From Tridacna crocea (Eukaryota; Mollusca; Bivalvia; Cardiida; Cardiidae): a stretch of 64,000 bases of DNA. The DNA is taken from NCBI GenBank assembly GCA_943736015.1, contig OX031072.1, positions 10,877,501-10,941,500 on the forward strand. Direction: 5' to 3'. The position numbers and the translations under genes were made by a program. The notes beneath the pieces were generated by a model. The model was not told where the DNA came from. It saw only the letters and a list, made by a program, of their open reading frames with translations, and ran no database searches. The stretch's first letter is position 1, and every line of letters begins with the position of its first letter. Below are positions 11,735 to 21,450 of this stretch, in pieces.

Positions 11735-11835
11735 GCTTGTACCACGTGAAAAAGGGTGACTCGAACATTTGCGTAAAGTGTCGTTTCGGATCAGCTTGCA
11801 CAGTCCGCGCACCTTACGCAGATTTCCGAATCCTC
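11735..11835 (+). mobile_element. E palindromic element
   Basis: GCGTAAAGTGTCGTTTCGG followed by a GCACAGTCCGCGCA centre and CTTACGCAGATTTCCG; partly collapsed second arm. Confidence 0.6.
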
Positions 11836-12027
11836 ATATTTCCTATGTTGCAAGCCTATTACATGTATATCCACAGGAAGAACTCGACGGCTAAACTTGA
11901 CGGCTCCAGAAACGATATATGTAAGAATGTCCACAGAATTATAAGAAAATGTATTTACAAACAAAAAAATACGAGTTAAAAATAATTTTTCTTACTTGTA
12001 GCTAAAAAGGTTTCATCTGGATAAGGG

Positions 12028-12256
12028 TTAACCCATTACCAAACGACAATATTTTAGACTGGTCCAAATCGAAAGCATTTGCAGACAACAAAATAAAAGA
12101 GACTGAAAATTCAAAATTTGTTTTGTGAAGAGTAGAAAACATTGTTGGAAAAGGAGAAAATGCTGGTTACCATCATTTTCTCCTTTTCCCATAATGTTTT
12201 CAAAAGGCTTCTTTCACAGGGGTGTCAGAAGTAGGGATTGTGTGATAATGGGTTAA
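12028..12256 (+). mobile_element. Family A MITE sharing TTAA with a B end
   Basis: The left TTAA is also the right end of a family B remnant (TTTCATCTGGATAAGGG just upstream). Inner block, hairpin and right end GTGATAATGGGTTAA are all present. Confidence 0.85.
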
Positions 12257-12469
12257 AACACTGTAAAAATAAGGGGGGGGGGCTACTGAATACAACCCGG
12301 GACTATGCATTTTTCTCACCTGATTTCTGACCCGATGCTATTGCGCGTTATCAATTTTTGACAAATTACAATGCATAGTCTAGACACTTTAACAATACTG
12401 TCAGCAAAGAAACTGACAATGTAACACTAAAGTCAGGCACCTTCACACACACTAGACTAATTGGTTTGG

Positions 12470-12725
12470 AACGCGCAAAAAGGGGCAGTCGGACATTTGC
12501 ATAAAGTGTCGTCTCGGATCAGCTTGTGCAGTAGTAATTTTCTTGTCATGTGTTTTTGTGCAAGTTTACTGTAGCACAAAATCTAATGTAGTCGTAAAGT
12601 GCCGTCTCGGATCAGCCTGCGCGGAATGCGCAGGCTGATCCTAGACGACACTGTACGCAAAATGAACTATTGCCCTTTATCACGTGTTGCAGACAACTTT
12701 ATAAGAGTTGTGCTGTGTGAAAAAG
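12470..12725 (+). mobile_element. E palindromic element
   Basis: A 5' part GGACATTTGCATAAAGTGTC, a spacer with GTAGCACAAAATCTA, then a palindrome centred on GCCTGCGCGGAATGCGCAGGC at about 12617-12637, ending near CGTGTTGCAGACAAC. Confidence 0.7.
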
Positions 12726-12728
12726 GGA

Positions 12729-12957
12729 TTAACCCTTTCCCAAACAATCCCTGGTTTTTACGGGTCAGGAATAGAAGCATTTTGAAAACATTGTGGGAAA
12801 AGGAGAAAATGCTGGTGGCCAGCATTTTCTCCTTTTCCCACAATGTTTTCTACCCTATCATGAAGAAAAATCATATTTTTAGCAACTGTTAATTTGTCAT
12901 CTGCAAAATGTTTTCATTTTGGTCAGGTCCAAAATTTGCCGTTAGGTAAAGGGTTAA
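12729..12957 (-). mobile_element. Family A (CCCAAAC subtype) MITE
   Basis: TTAA ends at 12729-12732 and 12954-12957, intact hairpin with GGTGGCC centre, and the subtype block CCTGGTTTTTACGGGTCAGG. Confidence 0.88.
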
Positions 12958-13003
12958 TACAAGTGCGCAGCCTGACACTGGTCGATACTTTTTTGCAGAT
13001 TAT

Positions 13004-13464
13004 TTAACCCTTTACCACTCGACAAGATTTTAGGCCTGTCCGAATTGACAACATTTTCCCTTTACCAGATGACAGTTTCAATGTGGCTCATTTTAACTCT
13101 TTACCACACGACAACATTTTAGACTGGTTCAAATTGAAAGCATTTGCAGACAACAAAATAAAGGTGACTAAAAAATTGAAATCTGTTCTAGGAAGGGTAG
13201 AAAACACTGTGGGAAAAGGAGAAAATGCTGGTTACCAGCATTTTCTCCTTTTCCCACAGTGTTTTCAAAAGGCTTCTTTCTCAGGGGCGTCAAAAGTAGG
13301 GATTGTGTGGTAATGGGTTAAAGGATTTTTCTTTGAAAGGGAAGTAAACATTGTGAGAAAAGGAGAAAATGCTGGTAACTAGCATTTTCTCCTTTTCCCA
13401 CTATGTTTTCCAAAGCCTTCTCTTTCATGGGTGTTGAAAGTCGTTTTTGTATGGTAAAGGGTAA
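13004..13464 (+). mobile_element. Family A MITE split by a nested copy
   Basis: The left part TTAACCCTTTACCACTCGAC ... TTTCAATGTGGCTCA runs to 13092; the right part resumes after 13321 with TTTTTCTTTGAAAGGG, a hairpin, and GTATGGTAAAGGGTAAA. A full family A copy (13093-13321) sits between. The uninterrupted relative at 30566-30794 has the two parts joined (GTTGTGGCTCATATAAAATG). Confidence 0.85.
13093..13321 (+). mobile_element. Family A TTAA MITE, nested
   Basis: Complete copy with TTAA on both sides, perfect hairpin, right end GTGGTAATGGGTTAA, inserted in an older family A copy (13004-13464). Confidence 0.9.
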
Positions 13465-14100
13465 AGCCCCTTTTTCATAAAGCATGGCTCTTATTATTAT
13501 TTCTGGTTTGCTGTGCAGACGCACTGGTTTACCTTCAGAAATCTCAGGGTAGTAAAAAAATAAAATCTCTAAAATGAGTTATTAGGTTTAGCGCTTGGAT
13601 AAAATGTGAATAAATGATGAAAATGGATTGGATACTGGGAAAAGTTCTCAGGAGAACCCTCAAACTACGTGGTAAGTCTACCCTAGGTCTAAATCTGACA
13701 CCCATGGGCCCATAAAGTCACCCTATACATCAAAAGAATACAATAATGAACTTAAACAGTCGGAAAATAACATGAAACCTCCATCTACAAATCTTTCAGT
13801 AATTGCATTTGTGCATTGGGACTTCGTATTTGTAATAGAGAAGACAGATATGGCTGGAATCAAAGTACTGAAAGTCAGGTAGATTGGGCCCTGTTTCCTG
13901 AAAAAGACTTATGGTCATAGACCCCTACTGCTTCTTGTGTAACATAGAATTTACACTAATATAATACTTTTAGACATTTTTGACCGACAGAAATATCTTT
14001 GATTTCTATCTTGAAATTATGTTTTTGATACTTTTGTTACTTTCCTGAAAAGCGAGCTCGATTGTTAAAAATATGGCTGTCGGTGATCCATAAGTGTATG
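13465..14100. other. Non-genic stretch
   Basis: Just left of the duplicated region. A short frame from 13614 meets a donor-like GTAAGT, but no homology or partner exon is recognised, so no gene is called. Confidence 0.4.
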
Positions 14101-14691
14101 AACATTTACTTGTTATCATTCACCAGGAAGATTCATTGAGCCCCCTTTTGACAGAGCACTGCTCGTCAATGAAAAAGCAGCAACTTGTCTTTCCATGTGA
14201 AGACAATTTTGAACATCAAGTGACAGACCTTCACTGTACAGAATCCCAAATAACATACACTGCATACTTCCTATACCTTCTTTTTACTCAACGTGATTGT
14301 TTGAGGTTTCCCCGAATTTCATGGTATTATTTAATCCAGTTCTTAAGCATATAATTTTTTTTGCGCATTTCTATTGATCTAAAATGTGATCGAGAGATTA
14401 TGAAATTTCAGGAAGGGTCAGTCAAGTGATGAGATTGTGATCTAAATAAAGTAACGTCCTGGAAACACCTGGCATATTTTTAGCGCATGATTATACATGT
14501 ATAATTATCATTAATATGTCAAAAAACCAATAATAACTTTCTAATCCTTTATACTTTTTCAGACAGATCTTCTAATAAAATGAAGCCATTGTTATACAGT
14601 GAATAATTTACTGGTTGTGTGTGATAAAAAAGAAAATCTGTCACTAGTATGGCGGTGTGATGCGGCTGATAAATGAGTCTGAAGCACCGTA

Positions 14692-14867
14692 TTAACTCTT
14701 TACCAAACTACAAAATTTTAGACTGGTTCAGATTGAAAGCATTTGCAGACGACAAAATAAAGGTGACTGAAATATTGAAATTTGCTCTGGGAAGGGTAGA
14801 AAACACTGTGGGAAAAGCCCTCTTTCTCAGGGGCGTCAAAAGTAGGGATTGTGTGGTAATGGGTTAA
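14692..14867 (+). mobile_element. Family A MITE with one hairpin arm (unit 1 only)
   Basis: TTAACTCTTTACCAAACTAC ... GTGGTAATGGGTTAA, but from AACACTGTGGGAAAAG it jumps to CCCTCTTTCTCAGG, so the palindrome is lost. It is absent from the matching place in unit 2 (22404), which has a single TTAA. Confidence 0.88.
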
Positions 14868-14942
14868 CTCTTTACCAAACTACAGAATTTTAGACTTGTC
14901 TAAATTCAAAGCAATTGCAGACGACAAAGTAAACGTGACGCA
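14864..14942 (+). mobile_element. Family A MITE, left part
   Basis: Shares its left TTAA with the preceding copy and matches the left part of the unit 2 copy at 22404 (TTTAGACTTGTCTAAATT). It is cut after GTAAACGTGAC, where unit 1 joins to AATTCACTATCAC. Confidence 0.8.
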
Positions 14943-15098
14943 ATTCACTATCACGTATGCTTGAAATACCTCCATTTTCATCCAATGACAATTGCAGAAT
15001 CCCGTACTTTATATATCCACTGTCGTTATCTATTCTGTTAGACATAGAGTCATACAACCCATGCAGTCATTACTAATACTCTATGAAAATAGAGGCTG

Positions 15099-15313
15099 CT
15101 AACTCTTTACTAAACAAGAAAATTATAGCCGGACTGGTTTAAATTGAAAGCATTCGCAGACGACAAAATGAATGTGACTGAAAAATTGAAATTTGGCTTG
15201 AGAAGAGAAGGAAACATTGTGGGAACCAGCATTTTCTCCTTTTCCTACAATGTTTTCAAAAGGCTTCTCAAGGCAACTTAAAAGTCGTGATGGTGTAAAA
15301 AAAGCCGGCTTAA
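15099..15313 (+). mobile_element. Family A MITE with shortened hairpin
   Basis: CTAACTCTTTACTAAAC ... GACGACAAAATGAATG ... hairpin lacking the GGAGAAAATGCTGG left arm ... ending near GCCGGCTTAA. The unit 2 counterpart (23243-23470) keeps the whole hairpin. Confidence 0.75.
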
Positions 15314-15763
15314 AAAAAGCATTGTGGTAAAGAATGAGTTGCTTGTAACCAGCAGTTGCACCATTTCCTACTATGTTTTTATCATTCAAAGGACGAATCA
15401 CACCATTTCTTGGCACATTTCAATCGTCTTTTATAAATTCAGTCGTTTCGTTAGGTGTTGAAGTATGGTTATAATTTGTATGCTAGAACAATTAAGAATC
15501 TGTTACTTTTGAAAAATCCACATCCTTGTCCATGTCTGGCGGTTCTTGAAGAATGCACCTCAACACCCACTCTTGTTTTCCACGCTGTTTAAAGGTCATT
15601 GTTACTAAACAGCCGAGGAAATTTCAGTTTCTTACAATTGTGGATGCCGGCTTTCTCTGTCCTCTTCGAAATCCCTGTTCGTTGTATTTATATACACGTG
15701 TGTTGTAAACCTCGAAGATCCATGGGAAGTCGAAAATAATCATATTTGATCGCATTATCCCCC

Positions 15764-16125
15764 GCTAGATGGCATTCTACATATACATGTACATATACAT
15801 ATCATGTACTTATAGACAACTATCTAATATAGGCATTCTGGGTACAGAACCGGTCTACTTTTCTACGCGACAACCATTACCTCTGAATTTCGAACAAAAA
15901 TAAACATTTACTTAACTAAAGGGTACCTGGTGCGATTCATTCAGCTATGATCGGCTAGCATGTAACCTATGCACAGGCCATTTATTAAAACAGGCTTGAG
16001 AAATAGCTTCAGTGTAAGCCCTACTTTTCCCTAGTGTATGGGATGGGTGATGCGTCATAGAAGACAAGTCGAATCTTCAAAGAGTATGACATATGCAGAT
16101 CGTAGTCAACCTGCCATGTTTCACC
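15764..16125 (+). repeat. R dispersed repeat, copy 1
   Basis: From CGCTAGATGGCATTCTAC through GGCATTCTGGGTACAGAACC, GATCGGCTAGCATGTAACC and GGGTGATGCGTCATAG. Further copies at 23931, 51795, 60255 and 62445, all in the + orientation. No coding capacity; family unknown. Confidence 0.8.
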
Positions 16126-16250
16126 CTAAGGTTGGTAGGTGCGACTCAACGACTTTTTGCGGACATTGTAGATCAAGTTCAGGCTGCACGTTCCTTGCAG
16201 TCTGGTCTTGGATCTACATCGTCCGACAAGGAGATGGTTTTCCTTATTGG
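16125..16250 (+). mobile_element. Family B MITE, left part
   Basis: GGTGCGACTCAACGAC, GCGGACATTGTAGATCAAG, hairpin with TGCAGTCTGGTCTTGG, then GTCCGACAAGGAGATGG. The right end is missing. Counterpart in unit 2 at 24285-24405. Confidence 0.7.
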
Positions 16251-16381
16251 TCGAGACCCATTGTCGTAAACGTCGGACATGAAAGGCTGAAAGTGATCAT
16301 CTGCGGTCGTAGTCACTTTGTCACTGTTTACATTGTGTTATTTCTAAATTTCCAGGATAGCAATCTGATTGGTCGAGACAA

Positions 16382-16383
<2 letters not shown>

Positions 16384-16436
<53 letters not shown>
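16384..16436. repeat. (GA)n microsatellite
   Basis: About 26 GA dinucleotides; the unit 2 counterpart (24531-24561) is about half as long. The 158-codon open frame crossing it is not a gene. Confidence 0.9.
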
Positions 16437-16438
<2 letters not shown>

Positions 16439-17088
16439 GGGATGTGCAATGAAAAGAGAGAGAAAGGAAACCAAGACGTTACATCTCCACTCTAATGAGG
16501 CAAACAGCGAATAGCTTGAACAGTTACTATGCATAGCAGGTTAGTTTGCAAGCGTTGACTGCGCATGTCATATTCTTCGAAGATTCGACCTATCTTGCAA
16601 AACGCATCACTATCCCTAATGTTGGGGAGATTGTAGTAATACGCACTATAAAGTAGCAATGGAGGAAATGGCTTTCATCAATAGGTTTGAGGAAAAATCT
16701 GGCCAGTTTTATCTTCAGATTTCTCTTAACTGCTGACCATAGCTGAATGAATAGTACGAGGTAGTGTTTTATTGAATAAACGTTTATTTTTAGTTTGAAA
16801 TTCAAAGTAACGGTTATGAACCCAGGATGCTCAAATTAAATAGATGAGTATTTGTAAAATGCTATCTAGCATGAGATAATGAGTTTGGAAGTGTTTGTAG
16901 AATGATTATTAATAGCTGCACTGACGGCCGTTATTTAACGTATCTAATTCTATTTTAGAATGAACTCATCACCCACCTAGTCCCCAATCCCTATATCCAT
17001 CCCGTCTTCAGCACGCAGAAAATAGAAATAGGGGATGGGTTAAAGTCCCCATTATATCAGTAAAGGGATTCGTGTAATGTTACGTAAC

Positions 17089-17317
17089 TTAACCCTTTAC
17101 CAAACGACAAAACTTTATACTGGTCCAAATTGAAAACACTTGCAGAGGACAAAATAAAAGTAACTCAAAAATTGAAATTTGTTTCCAACAGGATAGAAAA
17201 CATTGTGGGTAAAGGAGAAAATGTTGGTTACCGGCATTTTCTCCTTTTCCCACAATGTTTTCAAAAGGCTTCTATCTCAGGGTCGTAAAAACCAAGGACT
17301 GTTTGGTAAAGGGTTAG
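17089..17317 (+). mobile_element. Family A TTAA MITE
   Basis: TTAACCCTTTACCAAACGAC ... TTTGGTAAAGGGTTAG, hairpin with GGTTACC centre. Same position as 24844-25071 in unit 2, so it predates the duplication. It lies about 240 bp upstream of receptor gene 1. Confidence 0.9.
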
Positions 17318-17451
17318 ATGACCGTATTTCACATCATCCAATTCTGATAATGAGTAACACCTTGGAATTTTTCATCGGTATTTCCAGATATTTCCAAAAT
17401 TAGCAATGAAATGCTGCATGGATCTATTTAGTGGGAAATGTTCAGCAAAGG

Positions 17452-17459
17452 TATATAAA
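17452..17459 (+). promoter_or_regulatory. TATA box candidate of receptor gene 1
   Basis: TATATAAA about 100 bp before the ATG at 17555, within a block conserved with gene 2 (GCATGGATCTATTTA ... GATCAATATTTTAG-type). The corresponding site in unit 2 (26019-26026) reads TATTATAG. Confidence 0.5.
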
Positions 17460-17554
17460 GCATCGCCGCGGAATCTCTGGTCAATATTTTAGAATTAAAT
17501 AAATAAATAATAAACAAAAATCATTGAAATTAAAAAAAAAAACTCTACAGACTG

Positions 17555-17720
17555 ATGGACAAATTTCTCTGTCTTCTTTTCTTGTGTTTAATGGCACCTT
17601 TTCCTGCTCTCAAACAGTGTCAATTCGGTCAGTATTGGAGTAGTGTACTGCAAGTATGTCGACCATGCAGAGATGTCTGTGAACCTACTGCACGACCGTC
17701 GTGCTGGGACTTTTGTCTAG
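17555..17720 (+). CDS. Receptor gene 1, exon 1 (signal peptide and CRD)
   Basis: 166 nt, 55 codons plus one base. The start is the only ATG before the hydrophobic signal sequence. If the intron were retained, translation would run on through a Val-rich hydrophobic stretch and stop at 17788. Confidence 0.85.
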
Positions 17721-19971
17721 GTATGCCTCACATCAACGTAGTAATTGTATCAGCGGCAGTAGTAGTAGCATTAGTAGTAGTAGTGTAGAAATTGTTGTAA
17801 TTGTTGCAGTACAAGTTGTTGATTTAGGGTGAAGAGGAGAAACAGTCGTTATTCTACTTGGTCTGAAAGAGATTTAACATATTTGGATAGCAAAAAGGCG
17901 AAAAGGGGCATTCGGACATTTCCGTAAAGTTTCGTTTCGGATCAGTCTGCGCAGTCCGCGCAGGCTCATCCGAACCGACATTTTCCGTTTTCATTTAATT
18001 TTCTATTTTGCACAAGTCTACTGTTGCACAAAATCTAGTGTAAGCATAAAGCGCCGTCTCGGATCAGCCTGCTCAGCTGATCCGAGACAACACTTGACGC
18101 CAGTGTCAGAAACCCCTCTTTTCGCATGTTGCGGGCCATATTAGATCCTTGATGCATAATACTATTCATGCTCTTTGACAAAGGTGTTTAAGGGGCTAAT
18201 ACATCAGGGGGTGGGGGTGATCGACCCAAGTCAACCTATGCAGTCCTCGTTGGTCAACTTTCTGCGTGTACAAGGATCATTCTACCCGTTTTGTCTATTC
18301 CGTTTCACCAGTTGTTATACACAAAGGACTGTATGGGTAATTATTGACGATTTTGTTGTTTTAATGCATCATGGAGATGCATTAATCCTTTCCCAAGCAA
18401 TCCCTGGTTTTTACGGGTCAGGAATAGAAGCCTTTGGAAAACATTGTTGGAAAAGGAGAAAATGCTGGTAACCAGCATTTTCTCCTTTTCCAACAATGTT
18501 TTCTACCCAATCATATAGAAAATTCATCTTTTTAGCAACTGTTAATTTGTCATCTGCGAAATTCTTTCAATTTGGTCTAATCCAAAATTTGCCGTTTGGG
18601 AAAGGGTTAACTCTTTACCACACAATCCCGAGTTTTGACGTCCTTGAAGAAAAAGCCTTTTGAAAACATTGTGGGAATGTTTTTTCCCGCAATGTTTTCT
18701 ACCCCTCTGAAAACAAATTTTATTTTTGGAGCAATGTTTATATTGTCGTCTGCAAATGCGTTGAATTCGGACCAGTCTGAAATTTTGTCGTTTGATGAAG
18801 AGTTAACCCCCCCCCACCCCCACTTTTGCCAGTTGGTATAAGTTATGTTTTTATGCGAGTTACTAGAAAGTGGTTTCAACTGTAATGTTGAAATAAATAA
18901 ATGACGTGTTTCGATCCAATCGCTCATGTACAGTGTTAATTTTAGGTTTCTAAGGGCAACTCGCTGACCTTTTGCGGACATCATAGATCAGGATCAGACT
19001 GCACAGAACGTGTCATTATGTATATATACTGCTCCTTTGACATACAGAAAATCGACCAATTGCGAACAGTTTCTGCCCAGGTTAGCCTGCGCGGACTGTG
19101 CAGGCTAACCTGGGTCGATACTTTTCGCAGATGCATAAAGCCCCCTTTTCACAGAGCATGGCTCATAGTTGTTTCATATTTTTTTATTTCTTTTTTGTTC
19201 AATTCCATTTCAGATGTCTTTTTCCAACGTCTGAATCAATCTAATAGCACAACTGTCGTGACAAAGATCATGTCAACAACTTCACAACCTATAATCGCTG
19301 ATTACACCTTTCTCAACGTTCTATCACCAATACTGGTAGCACCTTTACTTATGGTTGGTTCTGTCGTTGGTATGTTTTTCGTAGTGGATTACTTCAGAAA
19401 CACCAAAGTTAGAAATGCACATAGATGTAGGCGAGATGTAGAAAACGGGAATGGCCAACAGGGTATTGAACTGCAACCTCTCAATGGCACTGCTGTACAA
19501 CAGGAAAATGATAACCAAGATGTGGACGAAAATGGTGATGGTAACAGAGACGGCGACGCTTCGGGAACATGGGTTTATGAACCCGAATATGATTGCCCCA
19601 GGATCAGAGATATGGAGACCTTACCACAACAACGAGCTCAACCGCTGGATTCTCTGGACAGCTTACCACAACAACGAGCTCAACAGCCGGATTCTCTGGA
19701 CAACTTACCACAACAACGAGCTCAACAGCCGGATTCTCTGGACAGCTTACCACAACGAGCCCAACAGCCGGATTCTCTGGACAGCTTACCACAACAACGA
19801 GCCCAACAGCTGGATTCTCTGGACAGCTTACCACAACAACGAGCCCAACAGCTGGATTCTCTGGACAGCTTACCACAACAACGAGCTCAACAGCCGGATT
19901 CTCTGGACAGCTTACCACAACAACGAGCTCAACCGCTGGATTCTTTAGAAAGGAACCACAATTCTTATTAA
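17555..19971 (+). CDS. TNFR-superfamily-like receptor 1 (one BCMA/TACI-type CRD); join 17555-17720, 19214-19971
   Basis: Predicted 307-aa type I membrane protein from two exons. Residues 1-19 form a signal peptide (hydrophobic LCLLFLCLM core). Cys 22, 35, 38, 42, 50 and 54 follow C-x12-C-x2-C-x3-C-x7-C-x3-C, the spacing of BCMA and TACI ligand-binding domains, with the aromatic pair YW at 27-28. A Ser/Thr-rich stalk and a helix at about 91-113 follow, then a basic juxtamembrane stretch and a polar tail with eight tandem 14-aa units (residues 192-302). The intron is phase 1: donor GTATGC at 17721, acceptor TTTCAG ending at 19213. No death domain and no strict TRAF motif is seen. In that family such receptors bind TNF-like cytokines; ligand and signalling here are inference. 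The acidic residue of the mammalian DxL ligand motif is Ser. No AATAAA follows closely. Duplicate of gene 2. Confidence 0.82.
17895..18130 (+). mobile_element. E palindromic element in intron of gene 1
   Basis: GGGGCATTCGGACATTTCCG, GCGCAGTCCGCGCAGGCTC, GTTGCACAAAATCTAGTG, GCCGTCTCGGATCAGCC...; matches 26455-26680 in the intron of gene 2, so it predates the duplication. Confidence 0.75.
18165..18320 (+). mobile_element. D element fragment in intron of gene 1
   Basis: CATGCTCTTTGACAAAGG, GATCGACCCAAGTCAACC, then a tract like TTTCTGCGTGTACAAGGATC; counterpart at 26700-26830. Confidence 0.55.
18382..18610 (-). mobile_element. Family A (CCCAAAC subtype) MITE in intron
   Basis: TTAATCCTTTCCCAAGC ... 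TTTGGGAAAGGGTTAA with a perfect hairpin. Absent from the gene 2 intron. Shares its right TTAA with the next copy. Confidence 0.88.
18607..18806 (-). mobile_element. Family A MITE with shortened hairpin in intron
   Basis: TTAACTCTTTACCACACAAT ... GAAGAGTTAA. The hairpin retains only AACATTGTGGGAATGTTTT and TTCCCGCAATG. Shares the TTAA at 18607-18610 with the preceding element. Confidence 0.85.
18955..19165 (+). mobile_element. B fragment followed by D palindrome
   Basis: GCGGACATCATAGATCAGG...GCACAGAACGTG is the left half of a family B element (18955-19015). It is followed by a D palindrome centred on GCCTGCGCGGACTGTGCAGGC, then TACTTTTCGCAGATGCATAA and CACAGAGCATGGCTC. Confidence 0.65.
19214..19971 (+). 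CDS. Receptor gene 1, exon 2 (stalk, TM, repeat tail)
   Basis: Two bases complete the split Asp codon (residue 56), then 251 codons and TAA. Aligns along its length with exon 2 of gene 2 (shared blocks KIMSTxSQP, GMFFVV/AMFFVV, DVENGNGQQGIELQ, SGTWVYE). The frame continues upstream into the intron without a stop, but the CAG acceptor and phase match set the exon border. Confidence 0.85.
19621..19953 (+). repeat. 42-bp coding minisatellite
   Basis: Seven 42-bp units plus one 39-bp unit (the fourth lacks a CAA codon), in frame. Unit translation is LPQQRAQQPDSLDS with QP/QL/PL variation; the first and last units share the PL variant. Gene 2 has a single related unit (LPQQRAQQSNSLES). Confidence 0.95.
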
Positions 19972-20059
19972 CTCGTTTCACTACTGAGTTTTCTGAAAGG
20001 CAAAAAAACTAAAAACATTTCCTCTGACAGACCAAGAGAAAGTTCGGCCAGAATCTAGA

Positions 20060-20145
20060 ATGTAACAGTGGACAGCGTAGATCAGAGATCAACCTGCACG
20101 TTCTGTACACTCTGATCTTGATATACACTGTCCACATATGCTTCT
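20060..20145 (-). mobile_element. Family B hairpin remnant
   Basis: GTGGACAGCGTAGATCAGAG, centre CACGTTCTGTAC, CTCTGATCTTGATATACACTG. Counterpart at 27955-28060, downstream of both receptor genes. Confidence 0.65.
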
Positions 20146-20426
20146 TGGATCGTCTAGAGTATGAAAAAAAAGTTAAAAGACTGAACTTTACAAATAACTG
20201 AGGGATGCTTTGGGGAAAAGTGGATTTAACACATAATATCAAGCAAATTATCGGATTACTACGGAACTATTTAATCTGACAACGAACTGAGTAATGGGGT
20301 TAACTGGTCCTTTGATATAATTTATAGTTTGCGGACGACACAAAGAAAATGTGATTTAACTTTGACGGAATACAAAACCTTTTGGTAACCAATTGCAGTA
20401 CTTTCTCTTTTTTCGAAAAGCCTATT

Positions 20427-20535
20427 GACCCTTTACCACACAATGCCAACTTTTAACGACCCTAGGAAAGAAGCCCTCTGAAAACCTTGTAGGAAAAAGA
20501 GAAAATGCTGGTAACCACAATGTTTTCTAGCTTAT
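20427..20535 (-). mobile_element. Family A MITE, left part
   Basis: TTGACCCTTTACCACACAAT to TTTTCTAGC with the right hairpin arm mostly deleted; the rest is missing. Confidence 0.65.
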
Positions 20536-20564
20536 AATGTCTTTATTGTTATTTTTGTTTGTTC

Positions 20565-20720
20565 CAGGCAATTTTTTGCCTCTAACCTCTGATACACGTG
20601 AACAAAGTAATCAGTTGCTTGAATAGAAACTTCTCTTAATACTGGTGTCAGAAAGCAAGGAAACACATAAGTAGGTGTTCTGGTCGCCCTGATAGGACTT
20701 TTCCTGTTAAAATGGCAATT
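20565..20720 (+). mobile_element. SINE, 5'-truncated (S2)
   Basis: CCAGGCAATTTTTTGCCTCT, AATACTGGTGTCAGAAAGC, CTGGTCGCCCTGATAGG; nearly the same as the 3' part of the SINE at 28541-28800, so shared by the two units. Confidence 0.75.
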
Positions 20721-20938
20721 GACCCTTTACCACACAATGCCGACTTTTGACGACCCTGAGAAAGAAGCCTTTTGTGGAAAAAGGAGAAAATGCTGGTAAC
20801 CAGTATTTTCTTCTTTTCCCACAATGTTTTTTCTCATCCTCGATACAAATTTTAAATTTTCAGTCACTTTTATGTTGACGTCTGCAAATGCTTTCAATTT
20901 GGACCAGTCTAAAATTTTGTCGTTTGCTAAAGAGTTAA
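20719..20938 (-). mobile_element. Family A MITE
   Basis: TTGACCCTTTACCACACAAT ... TTGCTAAAGAGTTAA. The left hairpin arm lacks AACATTG, the rest is recognisable. Confidence 0.8.
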
Positions 20939-20977
20939 CTTCAGTGCAAACACACAAAAAAAATACTGGGTTTTTTT

Positions 20978-21135
20978 CACAGGAGTGTCCTTGGGCAAGA
21001 CACTTCAGAGCCTAGCCTAGTACTGGTGAAACCCAGGAAACATGAATATGTGAACTATCGCCGTGATATGACTGAAATACTGTTGAAAGCGGCGTAAAAC
21101 ACCATTCAAACAAAATTCAAACAAACACAAAAAAA
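20978..21135 (+). mobile_element. SINE 3' part (S3)
   Basis: TCCTTGGGCAAGACACTTC, AGTACTGGTGAAACCCAGG, TATCGCCGTGATATGACTG, GCGGCGTAAAACACCATTC then an A-rich tail: the shared 3' domain of the SINEs in this window. Confidence 0.75.
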
Positions 21136-21252
21136 TAAGCAGGGTACACTGATCATTGGAAACAAAAAAACAAGTTACATTACTGAGTTGTGTTGTCTAT
21201 TAAACGAACATATAAGTGCTAAAAATCTCTCTTTGGAATTGTGTGCATGTGT

Positions 21253-21450
21253 TTAACCTTTTACTAAACAATCTTTGGTTTTCACAACCCCGAGGAAGTG
21301 GCCTTTTAAAAACATTGTTGGAAAAGGAGAAAATACTGGTGACCAGCATTTTCTCCTTTCCCACAATGTTTTCTACCCTTCCCAAATCAAACTTCAATTT
21401 TTGAGTGGCACTAATTTTGTTGTCTGCAAATTCTTTCAATTTGGATGGGC
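21253..21450 (-). mobile_element. Family A MITE cut by a deletion
   Basis: Matches 28926-29143 of unit 2 up to CTTTCAATTTGGAT, then passes directly into GGCCGTTTTGTAGGGG of the P palindrome. The right end and about 1 kb seen in unit 2 are missing. Confidence 0.85.

Noticed and set aside
13614-13720. Short ATG frame ending at a GTAAGT donor
   Set aside because: No acceptor partner or homology; the frame stops soon after and the motif is common by chance.
16038-16514. 158-codon open frame
   Set aside because: It crosses an R repeat, a B element and a (GA)n microsatellite; the unit 2 copy is broken.
19450-19971. TRAF-binding motif in the receptor tail
   Set aside because: No strict PxQxxD or [PSAT]x[QE]E match was found; VQQE and PQQRAQ only resemble them.
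19451-20012. Alternative long frames over the gene 1 minisatellite on both strands
   Set aside because: They are open because the 42-bp repeat is a multiple of three; only the frame matching gene 2 and the splice phase is coding.
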